From NCBI RefSeq assembly GCF_905220365.1, contig NC_061154.1:310001-374000 (forward strand): a stretch of 64,000 nucleotides of DNA, written 5' to 3'. Made by a program: the position numbers and the translations under genes. Of this stretch, positions 48,226 through 63,430 are shown in pieces; position 1 is the first letter of the stretch; the number at the start of each line of letters is the position of its first letter. The notes under the pieces were generated by a model that was not told the DNA's origin, did not search any database, and saw nothing but the letters and a program-made list of their open reading frames with translations. The stretch is from Vanessa cardui (Eukaryota > Arthropoda > Insecta > Lepidoptera > Nymphalidae).

Positions 48226-51200
48226 TTAGTTAGTTTATTTAAACTTAAGTTTAAAGCTTAATAATTAAATGATTTTAAATTAAATCTCCTTGCGACTATA
48301 ATTGGATATTAATGAGAGACTTATGTGCATATAGACAAATTAAAAGGTTTTTTTATCAGTGACAAACACAGCAAAACCGAATTTATTCCATTATTATTTT
48401 TTCTCGAGACTCTCTAGAGGTTACTTAGCAAACAACAATCCGTTATTTTTAAACGTATTTTTTTTTATTTTTACACTACGAGTCTCGAACCACATGTTAT
48501 GATGAAGTGACTGGCGATCGATTTAAATATTTTACCAAGTAACATAACGGCGCCGTAATTGTTCCGCGGCTGGGTAAAGACCGCGTCTCCTGTGACAAAA
48601 GAAGGCTCCGGCATTTCCGCGGGCTGCTTCATTGCAGTGCTGAGGAGAATTTTAGTCGAAGCATGCGATGCTCAAATGATGTTTTCTTTCAAAGCGATAT
48701 GATTTCAAATCAAAACGTAAAATACTATATGAAACTGACTGGTGATTGGTGCCTCTCTCCTTTGGTAATGATTCGTGAATTTTCTATAATCTAAAAGCCT
48801 TTTTTTAATTATCGAAATTATTTAAATATTTTTACCTTAAGCCCCTTCAAGCATACGTCAGCTGAAACTGTAATCACAGTAACGCTACAGATGTATCGTC
48901 CACTTTGCGCTTTCTGGGGTAAGAAGTATCAATGTAAGTAAAGGTATATGTAACTTAATCCAAAAATCGCGAGTAACGGAGCCGCGCGAATGAAGGGCAA
49001 ACAAACTGATATACTTTCGTATTTCCAAGTTATCCGAGTTGAATGCACTTTGCAATAAGACTTTTGAGCCGACTTCAAAATGAAGGTTATCCATTTGCTT
49101 TTTTGAGCACACTTTGGGCGATATTTTGCCGGTTGGGGACCGATAATTGATTTGTATTGAGTGGTTTACCTTGATTGGGGTCTCGTATAAACTGAACGTT
49201 TTTTTGTCACAAAATGTCGAAGTAATAGTAGTCGTAAGATAAAAACGCCTCCTTCCTAAAATCGTATAAACGCTTGTCTAAATCGTAAAAAGCGTTTCCG
49301 TTTTGATTTATCTCTGTTGTTGTCAAATGTGTATATTGCATACATATTCCGACTTTATGTTTACCGAAATGTAAATTTCTTTTAAAGTGGTCATACTATT
49401 TGTGATGAGAATTGAGTGCCGTGAGTACGACAAATAAAGGCTATTTATGATCCGATTGTGCAAGCTGGGTTGCGACCAAGTTTGATACCAATATAATATC
49501 ACCCATAACTTGCCTTCTGAAGCAGACAAACCAAATCTGAAGAGTAAATTATCAATGCACTTGAACTAGAAAAATTATAATCTGGCTTGAATAGATAGTA
49601 TCGGTATTACCACGTAGTATTAGAAGCCCAGCCGACTCGAGAGACTGAATCGGAGATTTAGTTTTTATTGATTACCTTTTAAACGTGAATGCCACTTTCT
49701 GCCCCGACGCATTCGTAATTTTAAAGCGAATACTTAATGCTTTCTCTTCAGTATTAGAAATTGCGAATTCTAAAGGTATTATATTAATAATTCGTATCCG
49801 GTAAGAAATCTACTACATAGGTATTTGGCGTAAGTACTTGTCAATTTGAGCTCAAGGTTTGCATTGTCCTTAAAAATTGTTATTCCTAATAAGTTTGGCG
49901 CCATCGGGATATATCAGAGAACAGTGCGATTAATAAGTTACGTGCGGATTATCTATAAGTTTTAATATTTTTGTAAAATCAATTTTGACCTATTTTTAAG
50001 GTTTTTTCAGGGGGCTTTATGTGACATTTGTTAAGGTATTTTCCAAACTCCGTTGATCTGTTTCCTTGAAAAGCGCGTTCAATCCAGGATTTCAATTCAA
50101 AATATTTTTGCAACAGCAACTATTTATAACTCGAATTTTACCAAGAAATATGCTTTTATTTGGCGCGTAAGCCATTGAGTAGAATTGCGAACGGAATAAC
50201 GACTGCCTATTTATTTATTAATACAAAGGACAATTTTTCAAGAAAACAATATTTTTGTAGGCAATATTATACCAGTTCTCTAAAATCGGAAAAATATGTC
50301 TTTTAAATACATCAGTGAATTTGTTATCTCAAGTGACAGCCGATACCAATTACTGAAGCTGCGTGTAGTCGTGGAGTTTGCACAAAATCGTGTATTTTTA
50401 TCGAAATCAGTGGTGCAGCCGCTCATATGCACGCGGCTCATGTTCGCGCTCAATTATTGACGTTCGTCCGCTACCCGATAATTTTAGGTCAAATTATTTG
50501 ACACACAGTATTAATCCTTATCAAACAAATAACAATTATTTTAATCATTTTATGAAAAAATAAAAGTTCACGTTTCATAATTTTAGTATTACAATGTATT
50601 ATATACACGTATATCATACATTGTAAGGACTATCGTATTGATTATTCGGATAAGAGTAACATTACACACAGATTAGTTTTTTAAGTATTGTTATTATTAC
50701 GTAAATTCATAACTCGTTTGAGTGTGAAAACTTGCGCTCTTCAGTAAGATGCAGTACTTATTTTTATTTCACCATGCATTATGTAAGAAACAAGTACATA
50801 CAAAAACTTGTGGAACACCACCATACGAGCGCCTACATCGTTTATATCATATACTTTACAAAAATTAAATATTGCTATATTAATAATACAGGCGCATTCA
50901 CTGACTCCAGTAAATTAAATTTAAATAAAAATTCTGTAAGTTCATAATATCACTTGCTGCCGTCCCGACTTGTTCATGTGAAATAGGAAATATCGTTCGA
51001 CGCAGCGGCTATTCCTATCGGCTACTTCCCTACTCAAAATCTACACAAAGATATATTACACTAAAGTTTATAAGTGATTCTCATAAATATTACTATTGAA
51101 TTTTTAAATCTGGATCCCTGTTCTAGTACCGCATATGTTGTCCCGCATAAAAAAAACTGTTGTCAACGTGTAATATAAGTTAATGATAATGTCATGATGA

Positions 51201-51555
51201 TTAAAAATAAAAAAGTGATTGTGCATAAAAAGTCTAATTATTATTACAGAAAAATGATATTTATCACCTCTTTCGTGATTGCCATCACGAAAGTCTTTCA
51301 AGCACATAAAAAAAATTACAGGTAGCTTTTCTGAGCCCCATCGCCCCCACAATATAATAATAATAATCAGCTTTCTCAGTTAACTTGCTCTTCGGATGTG
51401 CGTATGTTATTACTGGACTATCGTGTGTATGTTATGTTGTTGATGATAAGTAGTTACCACTGCCCAAAGACCCGCTGTAAGTAATATTAACAATTTTCAC
51501 AATTTTTCAAGTATCTGGTTTTGAATAACATGCTTTATTTATTTGTTCCTCTTCC

Positions 51556-51650
51556 GAACCGGTGGTAGTGAATAATTTGACTATCAATAAGTACGTGTAA
51601 TGTTTCTTTATTGAATAAAGCAATTTGAGTTGAGTCGAGTTTGGGTATCA
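51556..51650 (+). repeat. Fragment of LINE-like tail, opposite orientation
   Basis: CCGAACCGGTGGTAG, a gap, then TTTCTTTATTGAATAAAGC and TTGAGTTGAGT resemble the reverse complement of the repeats at 17682 and 37617. The match is partial and old. Confidence 0.35.
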
Positions 51651-52764
51651 ATATCAGTTAGTGGTTTAATTGCGAAGCTGAGTCTTCCTTTCAGGGACTA
51701 TAATTAAGAAGGCCTATTTGTAAAAAAAGGTGGAGTATGAGCTACATCACTACAGCCGACATTTAATAATTAATACTACTTAATTTGTATAATATTTTCT
51801 AACATTAATACAAAGTCTTCCCTAATTAAGTAATAATTTTAATTTTATTTTAATTAAGCTAATTTTCAAACACGTCACATTAAAACGCAATAATATACCT
51901 ATGTAAAGATATAAGCATATATATAAGTAAATATCTTTTAATTTCCCGCTCGAAAAGCCGACATTGGTAACGCTATAGTTAGGAAATTATTGATTTTAGT
52001 TCTCGGTACATTGAGGGGCTTAAATTTAATGAACCACGCTTATGAACGAATTTATCTATACGTAACAAGTCGAATTAATGATCGAATCGTATACACAGCG
52101 GTAATCGTAACCAAATGTTTCGATTGTGCCAATCAGTACGATCGATAGGGTAGTTCTGAGATTGCCCAGTGGATGCGGATCACAACGGATTACAACTCGG
52201 CACTTCACTTTGGCACAACAAACTCTGAGTTTTCACAGCTCGAATAGTTTTTATAGTCTAAAATCTAATAGAAGAAAAAGCACGTGTCGAATAATGTTCC
52301 TCAATACCAAGCTTTAATCTTTGACTAATCAGCAACATATAAATTACGTTACGATTAATTTCAATTAAAATTATAAGCAAGGTAATTTTAAAAAACTTAG
52401 TCAACAGAACAAAGCAAATACTTTATTTAATTTACAACGCGTACTCGGGGTTATTTTCTTGTAAATTCCGGTGTTGTAATTCACTTACATCCATTCGAAA
52501 TGGATCTGTGACGGGCGACGTCTCGGGGCAGGCGCGCCAAATTCGTTGTCTGACTGACGCGGCGTCAACGCGGAAAATCGAAATCGGATTCAAAATGTCA
52601 AATAAACCCGATTACCGTAATGTTTAAAACCCATGCTAAGTCCTGTCACATAATGAAGACTCTATGAAAGTAAATTAGAAATAGAAACTAATGCTTGGAC
52701 ATAAGTTAGCTAATATAATTTGTATTACTGTATCCTGATCGTACCATTTCGTTACTACTAGCGA

Positions 52765-52975
52765 CAAGCCCCAGCTTCGCACGGGTGCAATACTGACACT
52801 AAATATATTATAGAGTTTGTTTATTTACGACATCATATTATAAACTTATAAAATAATCAGTGATTTTTAACTATGTTGTCAATGTATTATATACAAAAAT
52901 CTTCCTCTCGAATCACTCTATCTATTAAAAAAAATCGCATCAAAATCCGGTGCGTCATTTTAACAGAAATAAACT
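52765..52975. repeat. Interspersed repeat (CTTCGCACGGGTGCAATAC type)
   Basis: Contains CCCAGCTTCGCACGGGTGCA and, 110 bp later, TCTCGAATCACTCTATCTAT and GCATCAAAATCCGGTGCGT. I recall this pair of blocks from a very abundant lepidopteran repeat that usually abuts the CTGTCTGTCTGTC type module also seen at 17150. Its class is uncertain and no coding frame is present. Confidence 0.5.
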
Positions 52976-53357
52976 CTTAACGACACCTCATAGTTAAGCT
53001 TAGAGTGGACTGTCTCTCGCTTGTTATACTTAATCAATCAGTAATATTACTTTGTGCACTTATTTCTTAAAAGGCATTGTAGCAAAGGATGTCATCGTCA
53101 AATTTCTTACCGTAACATAACGTACGTAGCAAATAGAGGCCGGAGAGGAAAGTTTATGAAACAAATTTATGAAATGGATCAAATGGCTCGGATCCCGAAT
53201 AAAGAACCATTCAAGGTGCGGTCCAGTACACGAGAGTTTGTCGGTTTTATTTCATGCGTTTTCACGGTGTGACTTGGCGGCGGGGACGACTTGAAGCACT
53301 CGTCTGAGATGCACTATACACCGATTACAATTGCTTACCATCACAACCGCATCATCA

Positions 53358-53657
53358 ACAGCAACAACAACAACAACAGCCGGTAGATTCCCACTGCTGG
53401 GCCTCCTCTCCCTTTGAGGAGAAGGTTTGGAACATATATCACCACGGTGTTTCAATGCGGGTTGGTAGAATACACATGTGGCAGAATTTCTATGAAATTT
53501 GTCACATGCAGGTTTCCTCACGATGTTTTCCTTCATCGCTGAGCACGAGATGAATTATAAAGACAAATTAAGCACATGAATCAGCGGTGCTTGCCTGGGT
53601 TTGAACCCGCAATCATCGGTTAAGATGCACGCGCTCTAACCACTGGGCCATCTCGAC
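53358..53657 (-). mobile_element. tRNA-derived SINE, reversed copy
   Basis: This is the reverse complement of the family at 28095-28423: a CAA repeat at 53358-53377, the body with CCTCTCCCTTTGAGGAGAAG, box B as GGGTTTGAACCC near 53598-53610, and the head CCATCTCGAC ending at 53657. It is nearly full length. The translations of the two copies share KENIVRKPACDKFHRNSATC, which only reflects the repeat. No exact target duplication was found. Confidence 0.85.
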
Positions 53658-56600
53658 TCACACAAGCCTAGTTTTCCTTGTTTTGTAGCGTTTCAAATAC
53701 TCTTTAAGAGACTTGCTCTACGCGATGGTAGGCGTGTGTCGATATTCGCGTGGATACCTGCATCTCTAGACAGGTGAGTATTGATGACGTTAGTGGGCAC
53801 TCTGGATCTACTTTATCAATTTGATAGCTTACTTAGACTCACGCTTAGTTGCTAATATTCACTATTTAGACACAAAATACAATTTTAGATGTAACTCAAT
53901 CATTTAAATATGTCCGAAGGGTAGAATTTACGTTATACGGCGGAAAAAAAGCATTCTCGACTGGCGTCATTTGACGCGATTTGAATTTGTATATTGCGTA
54001 TTATTAATTTTGATTTGTGTAACCTACAGTTGCATAATAAGCTAATGCAATCAATGTGGTGTTATGCAGCTTCTGATGAATGAAGCGGTCTTAGCGAGCC
54101 CCAAGCTGTTATTGTATTTTGTTAAATATTATTAAGGAGGTCACAGAGCTATTTAAAACTAACCACAATAAATAGAGTGTCATACATACATAGAGAGACA
54201 AAATACATAATAATATCTACAACCAATACACGATCTATGCTCAGTTTTCCCTCCACTACTGTAAGCTATATGTTTTTAATAATGTATAAACTGTAATTTG
54301 AGTTTTAATTTTCTTATTGATTAAAATACTTTCAGTTTGTTGCTGTAACTTCTCGCCCGACGCTCGGTAGTCCACGTTTTTACAATAGGCAAAGGTAGGA
54401 AGATGTCTACATAAAATCTCAATATGAAATATATATATATATATTCGCAACTAATAGTCACCGATTCAACTCTGATTAATGATGTTTTATTAGGTTATGC
54501 GATGTATGTAATAAAACTATGAACTATAAAATGCAATTTGTTAAAGTGAACAGAGTTTGATCGGCGGTCGCCCGTGGTTTGTACCGGTGCGCCGCCATTC
54601 TATCCCACGTCGTGTCGGGACGGGCTCGTATCGCCTCGCCCTCAGCCCTCCGTCCTGTTCGCCAGGTGAACAGCTCGATTGCCCTTTACCTGATCACGGA
54701 TTCAACGCGCAATCCTCGACTTGGCCTACAAGTGTTTATATTACTTTAACATTACTACTCGGCCGTATCTCCGGTGCCGAGTAAGACGATGCGATGTAAT
54801 AAGTAAAAATGCAATTAGTTTAATTATTTTAGTCATTATCGTGCACAGATATAGATACAATTATTGAAAAACACGAATTTCATTCGGAGTGCTGTTTAAA
54901 AAGAGATTGATATATCTGAAATGTTCATTAAATATTATTTTGTCGTTTGTGTATTTTTTATCATATTTGGCGCGTTTATAAAAAAGTTGAGTTATTACCA
55001 ATAATAGAGCACTAGCACGAAGCTTAGCGTTTGCGAGGGAGCAGTTGTCTGAGGGAAGTTGCTGCGAAAATGAAAACATTTTAACATAACTTGTAATCAA
55101 ATAGGAGCAGCCTGCCAGCGTCTATTTGATTACGTCAGTCCCTTGTTACTTAATAATCAATTCAACGCTTATATGAGATCATTTAGCGTGTGACGTCACT
55201 GTCATTTATCATACACCGCCCCTAAACATACATACGTTACCAATTCATAGTATCAGTTTTTAAGTATTAAGCTATAATAAAATGTATAAAAATACTTAAG
55301 CAATAAAAAGTACACATATACGGTTAGATCTGTTTAGCAGTCCGTAATATTCACACTATTCTGTTATTAGTACTTTTAAGTATAATGTAACCAGTTACGA
55401 TCATTATGTAGGTTTTCATTGTTTTTTTTTTATAAATGTTCACACGCCCACTGATGGTGATCGTTTTTGATTAGTGATCACCACCATTCATAGAGTATGG
55501 TGTATTAGGTGGAGTATTCAACAATGCGCCACTACCCTCGGGAACTAATATGTCATGTTCCGTGTGCCTGTTCCGGCTCAGGCACCCTTCAAACCGGAAC
55601 ACAACAATACTGGATACAGTTGCTTGGCGGTAGAATATCTAATGAGTGGGTGGTGCGTAGGTACCCAGACGGGCTTGCAAAAAGCCCTACCAAGGTAATT
55701 ATTTCCGTCACTTAAAAGAAAACACAAATTTCATTCAAAGCGGCTTACACGGACATAATAATAACTGGGACATAAAAATGAATAAATAAGTAATTAGAAA
55801 TTGCTATTCTATAAAACCGATGCAAATGGAGCGTACGACATTTAATTTGGAACTGGGTCAGCTGTAGATAATGCAGGCTTAGTATTTACAAATTGGCCAT
55901 CAAGTGCAGGTCACGACGACGTCGGTTAAATGATGACTGTGTGCTGACATCGCCGAAAGAAGTGTTACGCAATATTTCCTCGGATGGGTGCTGAAGCATG
56001 TTTAATAGATACGATAATGTTTCCCTGATCTGCGGGCTAAACGGCGCGGCGGCGCTGAACTTATTGAATGCTTTATCGCCGTGCCAACTCTTATTTGAAT
56101 AACGTGCACGGCGCACTCAACAGTAACGCATAGCTGTATATCACGACACAACTTAGATGTAGCATTGGCAAAATTCGTAAAACCGATCACATCCGAATTA
56201 AGTACGCTATACAAAATGATCAATATTTTTGACTTATGTGAATATGATCTTTACACAAACGTAATCACTTGTATTATTATTCGACCAAATATATTCGTCA
56301 ATTTGACAAGACGTTTGACTGAATCTTGAATCTATAGCGACGAATAGCGTCGAATGGCGCGATACGGAGCTATTTCTATTGGTTGTATAAATCGGCAGTA
56401 GTCGGTTTTGACGATGCTACATCTAAGGTGTGTAGTACGTATAGTACTTACGTTCTTGATCGGTAAGCATCACTTAGTCGCATTATTAAGGAAAAAACCA
56501 ATTATTGAAATTTATTGTAAAGTATTAAGTAGTAAATATTATTCTTAAAAAGCGTTCGTTCATTGAGCTGGACGGGATGTACCTGTTTTAAAAGGTCAAT

Positions 56601-59600
56601 AATATTTTACAAATGGTCACCTCACGTCACGAGGGCCTATTTAATTTAAGAATCGATTACAAAGCCACTAATCGACTCTCAATGACAGCCGGTGAGCACT
56701 ATTTACTTTTATTTAAGTACTCAAATAACGATAAAAGAAACAGAGACGCTACTCGGTTCATTAATGATTAAAATATTTATTATTATTAATAATTCGTAGT
56801 CCGTAAATCGTACTGGAGCAAGAGATAATCTTAAATTACAATAAATGATTTTGGCGCGCTGTTATTGCGTCATGCTTTTTAAAACATAATACGGTTGTTA
56901 ATGTCGCTATAAATGTCACAAATACTTGTTATATAACTCGATTGTACTATTCTTTTAAATTCAAGATACACACGTGCGGAGCCGTCGATATCGCCGAACT
57001 TCAGATATTATACTCGTAGGATAATGTAACCGCGCTCCGGGTCTCAGTCACGACAAATATTCACAAAAATATTGTAACTGTCCGTTTGTTCGTTGACAAT
57101 GTATTTCCAGATTCTATTCGTTCAGTATATAAAGAAATGCCGCAATACCAGCTCCATATAAATTGAGATCGAAGATGTCGTCATGAGTAATGCATATCTG
57201 GTGGATTATTTTTATTAATCTTTACAGTATTTATTACCGATGACACGAAATACCTAAGTAACGTAAACAACTAGTAGGTAACACGTGGCAGTCGTGAATG
57301 CACTCGGTAGCTCAATAAATATTCATGGAAGCGACTGCACGGGTAAATATATGTTTATTATGATGATGGTTATATAAAAAACATTTCAAATAGAAGTGAT
57401 GTTTATTCGGATATCGATATTAATAATGTCTCTAGAGAGGGCTCATTCAGAGTGTGACAGGCAGAAGTCTGTGCCGCCGCCGCCGTACCCCCGGATCTAG
57501 CCGAGCGAGACAAATACATGTATTGTGTTGTGAATTTATTATTTATTCAGCCGTTGATAGATATTATGCAAAGATTAAGAATACTAAAATAGCATTTCAA
57601 TTGACATTCATTACTTACGCGCGTCTTCATTTGGCTATTATTTAACTTTTACAGGATCTCTTACAGAGCTAAACTGGGGTCGCGATCGGTCGTCAGTAAC
57701 TTGCCAAAAGTGTTGCGATCTAAGGTTGAGCCATAAAATACAAACCAGTAGATAGAAGCAATACAGTGCATGGATACATCTCAGCTGAACTGTGCTTATC
57801 TTCGCCTTTTTACACTCACACATAAATATGTGTTTTAAATATAAATAGTCGATTTACGTAATTATTTTTAAGGTAACTGTGTCGATATGACGATAAAACA
57901 ACACACAACTGCCACTCAATCAATCTAGTCTAGGTCTTCCAATACATTATTGATAATATTTGGCCAAGTAGGTGTATTATTGTTTTAGAAGTTCTTTTGG
58001 TCGGGCTGCGATCAAAATATCTGATAAGTATTTGAGTAATACGCTTGTTTTCATTAAATATATGCTTAAATTTAAGATTAGTAGTTGTAAGGTTTTAAGA
58101 ATTAAAATAGGTGTAATAATATAATGACTTTTTATAGAGCATACAACTTTTCAGATATCTTTTAATAATCTATTAGTTTGAACTGATTTAAAAATAAGTA
58201 ATTCGTCTCGCCGTGTCCGTCTTGGTTATATGGTCTATGCAGATAAAGTTTTTCACGTCGGAGAACTCTTTCGTTTCCCAGCGCTCGCTGTGTGTCACTC
58301 CGCAGCATCCATATTCACTATAAACTCACTGAATTTTAAGTATTATACGTATCGACTCTCGACCACTATTATAGTTCGAATTAACTTCGCAATATTTGCT
58401 TAATTATGTTAATTGAACTACATATTAACTGGCGTTTCTCTGTTACAATTACAACAATGAAATAATTATAACAACAAAATAAGGAATTGAATTATTTTTC
58501 TTCAAATTTGGGTGTGGTTTTAAGTATATTGCCCCAATTTTTTTTTCTAAACAGGTTAAGCAAAAATGACGGTCTTCAATTTTTAAGTTGGTTGCTATTT
58601 ATAATTGACAACAACGGCTGTCCATTAGTATTATTTGGGCGATTGATAGGACTACAAAGGCTCGAGAGCTACAAAGGCAGGTATGCGGCCGATGTGCGTA
58701 TGATTACACAGTACATAATATGTACTTTAGATTGCTATAAAAATTAAACAAATATATAATTAATTTCTAAAAATAAGTAACGTAGAACTCTTTTACATAT
58801 TTATTTGAGATGTATTCACAACTGTGTAATTAAGTTCTTGGTTATTTAGACAATTGCCAATATGTAGCAATTAAAAACTTAAGAATTATTTACAAAAGAA
58901 GCAACGACAAAGTTCTGTTCTCGTTGGCGTACTCCTCCTGCAGACGTTGTGGCGTGTGGTGCCCACATCTGAGCACATACGACACAGGTAACTATAACGA
59001 GTTACCTTTCTTTTGACAACATTCCCTAGAAAATGTCACCCGTAATATTACGATAGTTATTTCTTCGAATATTTGCGTGATTACGCTGTACCTACACAGA
59101 ATGATAGGAAGTGAATTTAATTATATTATTTGAGTTAATAAGTAGTTTATGTATTGAAAAAAGATTGGAACGTTGCATTAAGTGCTTTGAAAAAAATATT
59201 ACATAGCAATTTGCAACAAAAACATAAAGCGTCTCTAAATTATAATAAATAATATAATTTTCTTTTTCTGAATTTACAATTCAAGCCCTCCTTACTAAGC
59301 TTGCGTCATGCTTGGCGGTAAATATGTATAAACCGAGATATCCATAAATCGTTCAAGTTAATTAACTATATAATCAGTGACTTGGTTAATAGCATTAGAT
59401 GTGGTAGTTTTTCCACTCGAGCGCGAATGCTGAATCGGCGATCATTCCGACGTCCATCAATAGACATCAGTCGCTGCAAGTGCTTTGTACTCAATACATG
59501 CCCATTGATAACGCGTACCGACTCTATCTGTTTGGAATTTATTTTTATTTAAAATGGATAACTATGGTTTCGTGTACGACGAACTGCCGATCCCAAACGG

Positions 59601-62600
59601 GAAGTTGGGCGTGCGGGATGTGTCCGTGTACAGGACAAGGCTTGCGAACTTTCCGAGCCGGTCCGCCGTGAACGCGACCGACTCCAAAACAGTCATCTGC
59701 TTAAGAACGTAAGTATTTCATGTATTTCTAAACAACACTTTTATTATTACACTTGCATAGGATGTTTTCTTTATCATATGAGACGTCATATGAGTCGTGT
59801 ACGTGTGCATAACTTATATATTATACGTCTAGATGTACTTAAGCATTTACGTCGTCTAAAGGAGGTGACCCCGCCCTGCTCAATTTGTCCAGATTTACAT
59901 ATAATGTATAGTGTGCCTAGACATAAGACTTTTACTAATAATTGAATGACCGAAACTCCAATGATTCACATTATCCAACCAAACCAGGGGCCGAACCCAG
60001 GACCGCCAGAACAACGTCGTAAAAACATGAATCAATAAACTGTTATACAATTAATGAAATAATTTGCGTCCACGATGAAATGATGACAATGATAATTTTG
60101 ACATGTCAGCATTTTAAGACCATACGAGTTTTAAGAACGTCTAGCTTGATAATCAACAACATTTAAACCTTTTTTAAAATATATCTCCGATTTTTATAAA
60201 CACAGCTAAATAATAACACGTAGCAAATGGCGCTAATATTAATATTGAATTTAATTATGGCCGAATAAAACAGAAGTGTAACGAGTACCTGAGTCGTATT
60301 TCTTATTAAGCTGTCACAGCAAACATGTTTTGCAAGATCATTTGTTGTGTAATATGCTATATAAATATAATCTATCCTTTAGACTAGGGGTGGACGCGGC
60401 GCGGCTGCTTACCGCACCAATGCACGAAATAAAGTATAATAAGCAATAAGTTAGGCTTTTATTTACGATACAAGTGCCAGCCACAACGTGATTGAAAATA
60501 TAGTAATTCCATAGTTCGTGTAAAATCGTGTTTTTCTCCAACCTGGTCGGATTAAACTACGCTTTTTCCATCACAAAGTAAGTCTGGGAGCTCTTTTGCA
60601 CAATCACCAACACCAAATTCTAATATCTCGGCAATAAATAAGTAATTTGTAAACTTGTTTTGTAAAACAAGAAGCATCAAATTAAGAGTGCCCTGATTTA
60701 TTTTTCGAGGCCCGAGGTCCCTTGGCCTCACTCGGGCTATAGCTAGGATGACTAAGCCGCCTATATTACCCGAGATAATCCCGCCCTGATATCGCCAGAC
60801 GTAAGTGAATCGTTTTTGTGTCCTTTGGTACATGAATACAACGCGAACTTAAAAATGGAAACTGGTTCTTAGAGAAACAAAATAATTTGAATTATTAAGG
60901 TTACGTATTAAAATTCAATGCTCTCGTTTCATTTAATAATAATATGCTCGCTAAGTATAAGGTACTACATACTTTTATTATTTAATATATTAGTATTTAG
61001 TTGTCAGGTCTGTACGAAGTGCAATTGCCTGATTAAGAAAAGTTATCGTCAGTATTTTATAATGATTTGTTCTAGTTAATTAATCATTACTTAAATATTA
61101 TATCTGATAGCATTTGGGCGTATGAGCCCCGATGAGATTCGCATCGAGAGTCAAGCGTAAGGTAAAGAGGTATCATCAATGATGTTCTAGTAATTATTAG
61201 ATTAATTTATTAGAATACCATTGGGTATCATTATATAGTAATGTTGAGTGCCACTGGTTGCTAGCATTGTTCTTCATGGAAATCAAACGTTTGCGAATCT
61301 ATACCGAAACAAATAACTTGGGAAATCGTTGGTGACCGAGTTCGCTTATTTTTACATGCTCAACTAGTCATATATTTTTCTTAAAAAACACAAAATGTAA
61401 ATTTAAAGTAAACTCTTCCTTAAAACATAAAGTCAATTCAAAAAACGCAATCATCTTTTACCGCGAGTCAACGAAAACATTCTGCAAGTATTATTGATCT
61501 CTGTTTTTATTATTAGCGTAGATTGCTGTTCAATCATTTTCATTTAAACGGAAATTATTGATTACTTAGTACTACACAGATACCTACCAACTGCTCAGTG
61601 TTTATAAATATTGATCGACGTAGCCAGTAGATATATACTATTATTCAATCTTAGACACGAGAACGTTACTTTTATAATGCATTCTTTTGAAATAATGCTC
61701 TTACCATTGTGTTCTTTTTTATCGATTAATATGGTGTGTAATGTGATATGATCATAAAACTGAATTTGTAAACCCAATGAGCAGTGTCTATGTATATTTC
61801 TACATTGTATGAAAAAGTCGCTCCCAACCACTACACAACTCTTTAATGCGGTTTTTTTATCAATAAAAAACATATTTATTTTTATCAATAAAATACCTCA
61901 CGTTTTCAAGAGAAATACATGTGTGTTATAATATCAAACAATCGAGAATTTCACAATATGTTGAAAAAAAGAGAAATTTCAATTTGTGTTTGTTCTTCAA
62001 TTTAAAATTTATTTATTATATTTAATTTACACGTGTGAAAAAGCGATAGGTTAGTCGACATTATTTAGGTAAATATTATTAGGTATGACATTTACTAAGA
62101 ATATAATATGATATCAATAAAAGTCAACCAGTTCAAATTTTTAAGTCTTTAATAAAAAATAACCGTGGCATTTAATTATAAGTTCTGCAGAGTGCGCCAT
62201 CTGTGTTTTTATCAAGAAAGTATTTAAGTTCTATAATATTACAAACTACGCAACAAACCTACGCGGAAAAACGAACACTGTAACAAGGAAAAGCTATCGT
62301 GTTATACTAGATGGCGCTACAAGTCACAATTTGTCTGGAATAGGTTATTTTTTAAAGTTTGTATTAAAACATGTTAAAATGAACTATTATATAAAACCGT
62401 TTAGAAATAGACCGCCTAGCCACAAATGTCAAAATTGTTTGTCACAATTATTCGTTCGTAATGGATTTTTTATGATTTCAAAGAACTAAAATCGTAAAAT
62501 AATCATATAAAACAAAGTTTATTTACACTTATATCATAAGGAAATAAAAATATTATAGTCATAATACTGTTACAAATGTTAATTATTGTGTATTTCAAAA

Positions 62601-62900
62601 ATTTAAATCTTAAATCATCCCAAATATATTAAAATAAAATAAAAAATGGTAACACACAAACAGTGAAACATATAAATATTGTAATACTGGCAATATCGAT
62701 ATTTTACCATAACATAGGTGTACTTGTTTTGAAAGTTGCAATTTTAAATTTCTAAAAATTTATTTGTATAAAGTTAAAATTATGTTCGAGTCATTTATAT
62801 TGACCTGTTAATACTTCATATGTCATCGTATTTATGTAATGCAAGTCATTGTAGAGTCACCGAGTTAAACATTATAACTTTAGTTTAAAGCAGCAGTAGA
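53658..62900. other. Intergenic or intronic DNA
   Basis: AT-rich with no recognised gene. It includes an AT dinucleotide tract at about 54428-54444, a GC-rich patch at 54560-54680, and the repeat at 55440-55715. The minus-strand frame 60552-60833 has no recognised family and may derive from a repeat. Confidence 0.4.
55440..55715 (+). repeat. Interspersed repeat fragment
   Basis: Contains CCTTCAAACCGGAACACAAC, TTGGCGGTAGAATATCTAAT and ACCCAGACGGGCTTGCAAAA in the order I recall for the 3' half of the repeat family also seen at 17955-18125 and 37430-37612. The 68-codon frame within it is not a gene. Confidence 0.6.
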
Positions 62901-63099
62901 CAGTAGTGTTGACTTGAATTAGGTAGCCGATTTACTATTTTGCAATGTAATTGTCGTAGGTTTGTTATATCTCCCGGGCTTAGATTGAATAATTGACGTG
63001 TCCGTACGCGCATGCGTCTTTATTACGACCAGAAGTGAGCTACGACTGTTCGAAGTCTGACGAAGGTGTTTCTTTAGCACTCGCCGTCGGCACTCTCTA

Positions 63100-63201
63100 G
63101 TGATCAGTGTTTAGTTAAATAGTGCACTTTATACGATCGTGTGCAGTCGCCGGACATCATATTTTAGTCTAGAAACTACTCAAAACACTTTAAAAGTTCC
63201 G
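63100..63201 (+). other. Probable non-coding first exon of the right-edge gene
   Basis: A consensus donor CCG|GTAAGT lies at 63201/63202, and an arthropod initiator-like TCAGT occurs near 63103. The 5' limit is therefore a guess. The following intron would end at TTAG (63428-63429), just before the ATG at 63431. Confidence 0.4.
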
Positions 63202-63430
63202 GTAAGTCTTGAAAAGTACAAATATAAACTTTTTGCATAAGATATTTGGCTGTATTTAACCCGCTTCGCGAGCGACGAGTTCACGTAACTTAGTATTTGT
63301 GGAGGGATAATTCAAACTTTTCTCCGAGTAGTGCTTCGTTTTTATGTTTTAACTAGTAACAAACACTAAGAGCATGCTTTATTTTTGTTTCAATAATTTA
63401 TTTTTATTTCTTATGGAATGTTAAGTTAGC

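Larger units (their letters stand above)
47131..53357. other. Intergenic DNA with repeat fragments
   Basis: No gene was recognised. It carries a decayed SINE 3' part (48141-48225), a fragment near 51426-51650 that combines pieces of the repeats at 17955 and 17682 in the opposite direction (including ACCGGTGGTAG and TTTCTTTATTGAATAAAGC), and a repeat at 52765-52975. Confidence 0.4.

Noticed and set aside
55509..55715. 68-codon frame
   Set aside because: It lies wholly inside an interspersed repeat.
60552..60833. 93-codon minus-strand frame
   Set aside because: Possibly repeat-derived; no recognisable domain, and I could not confirm the repeat family.
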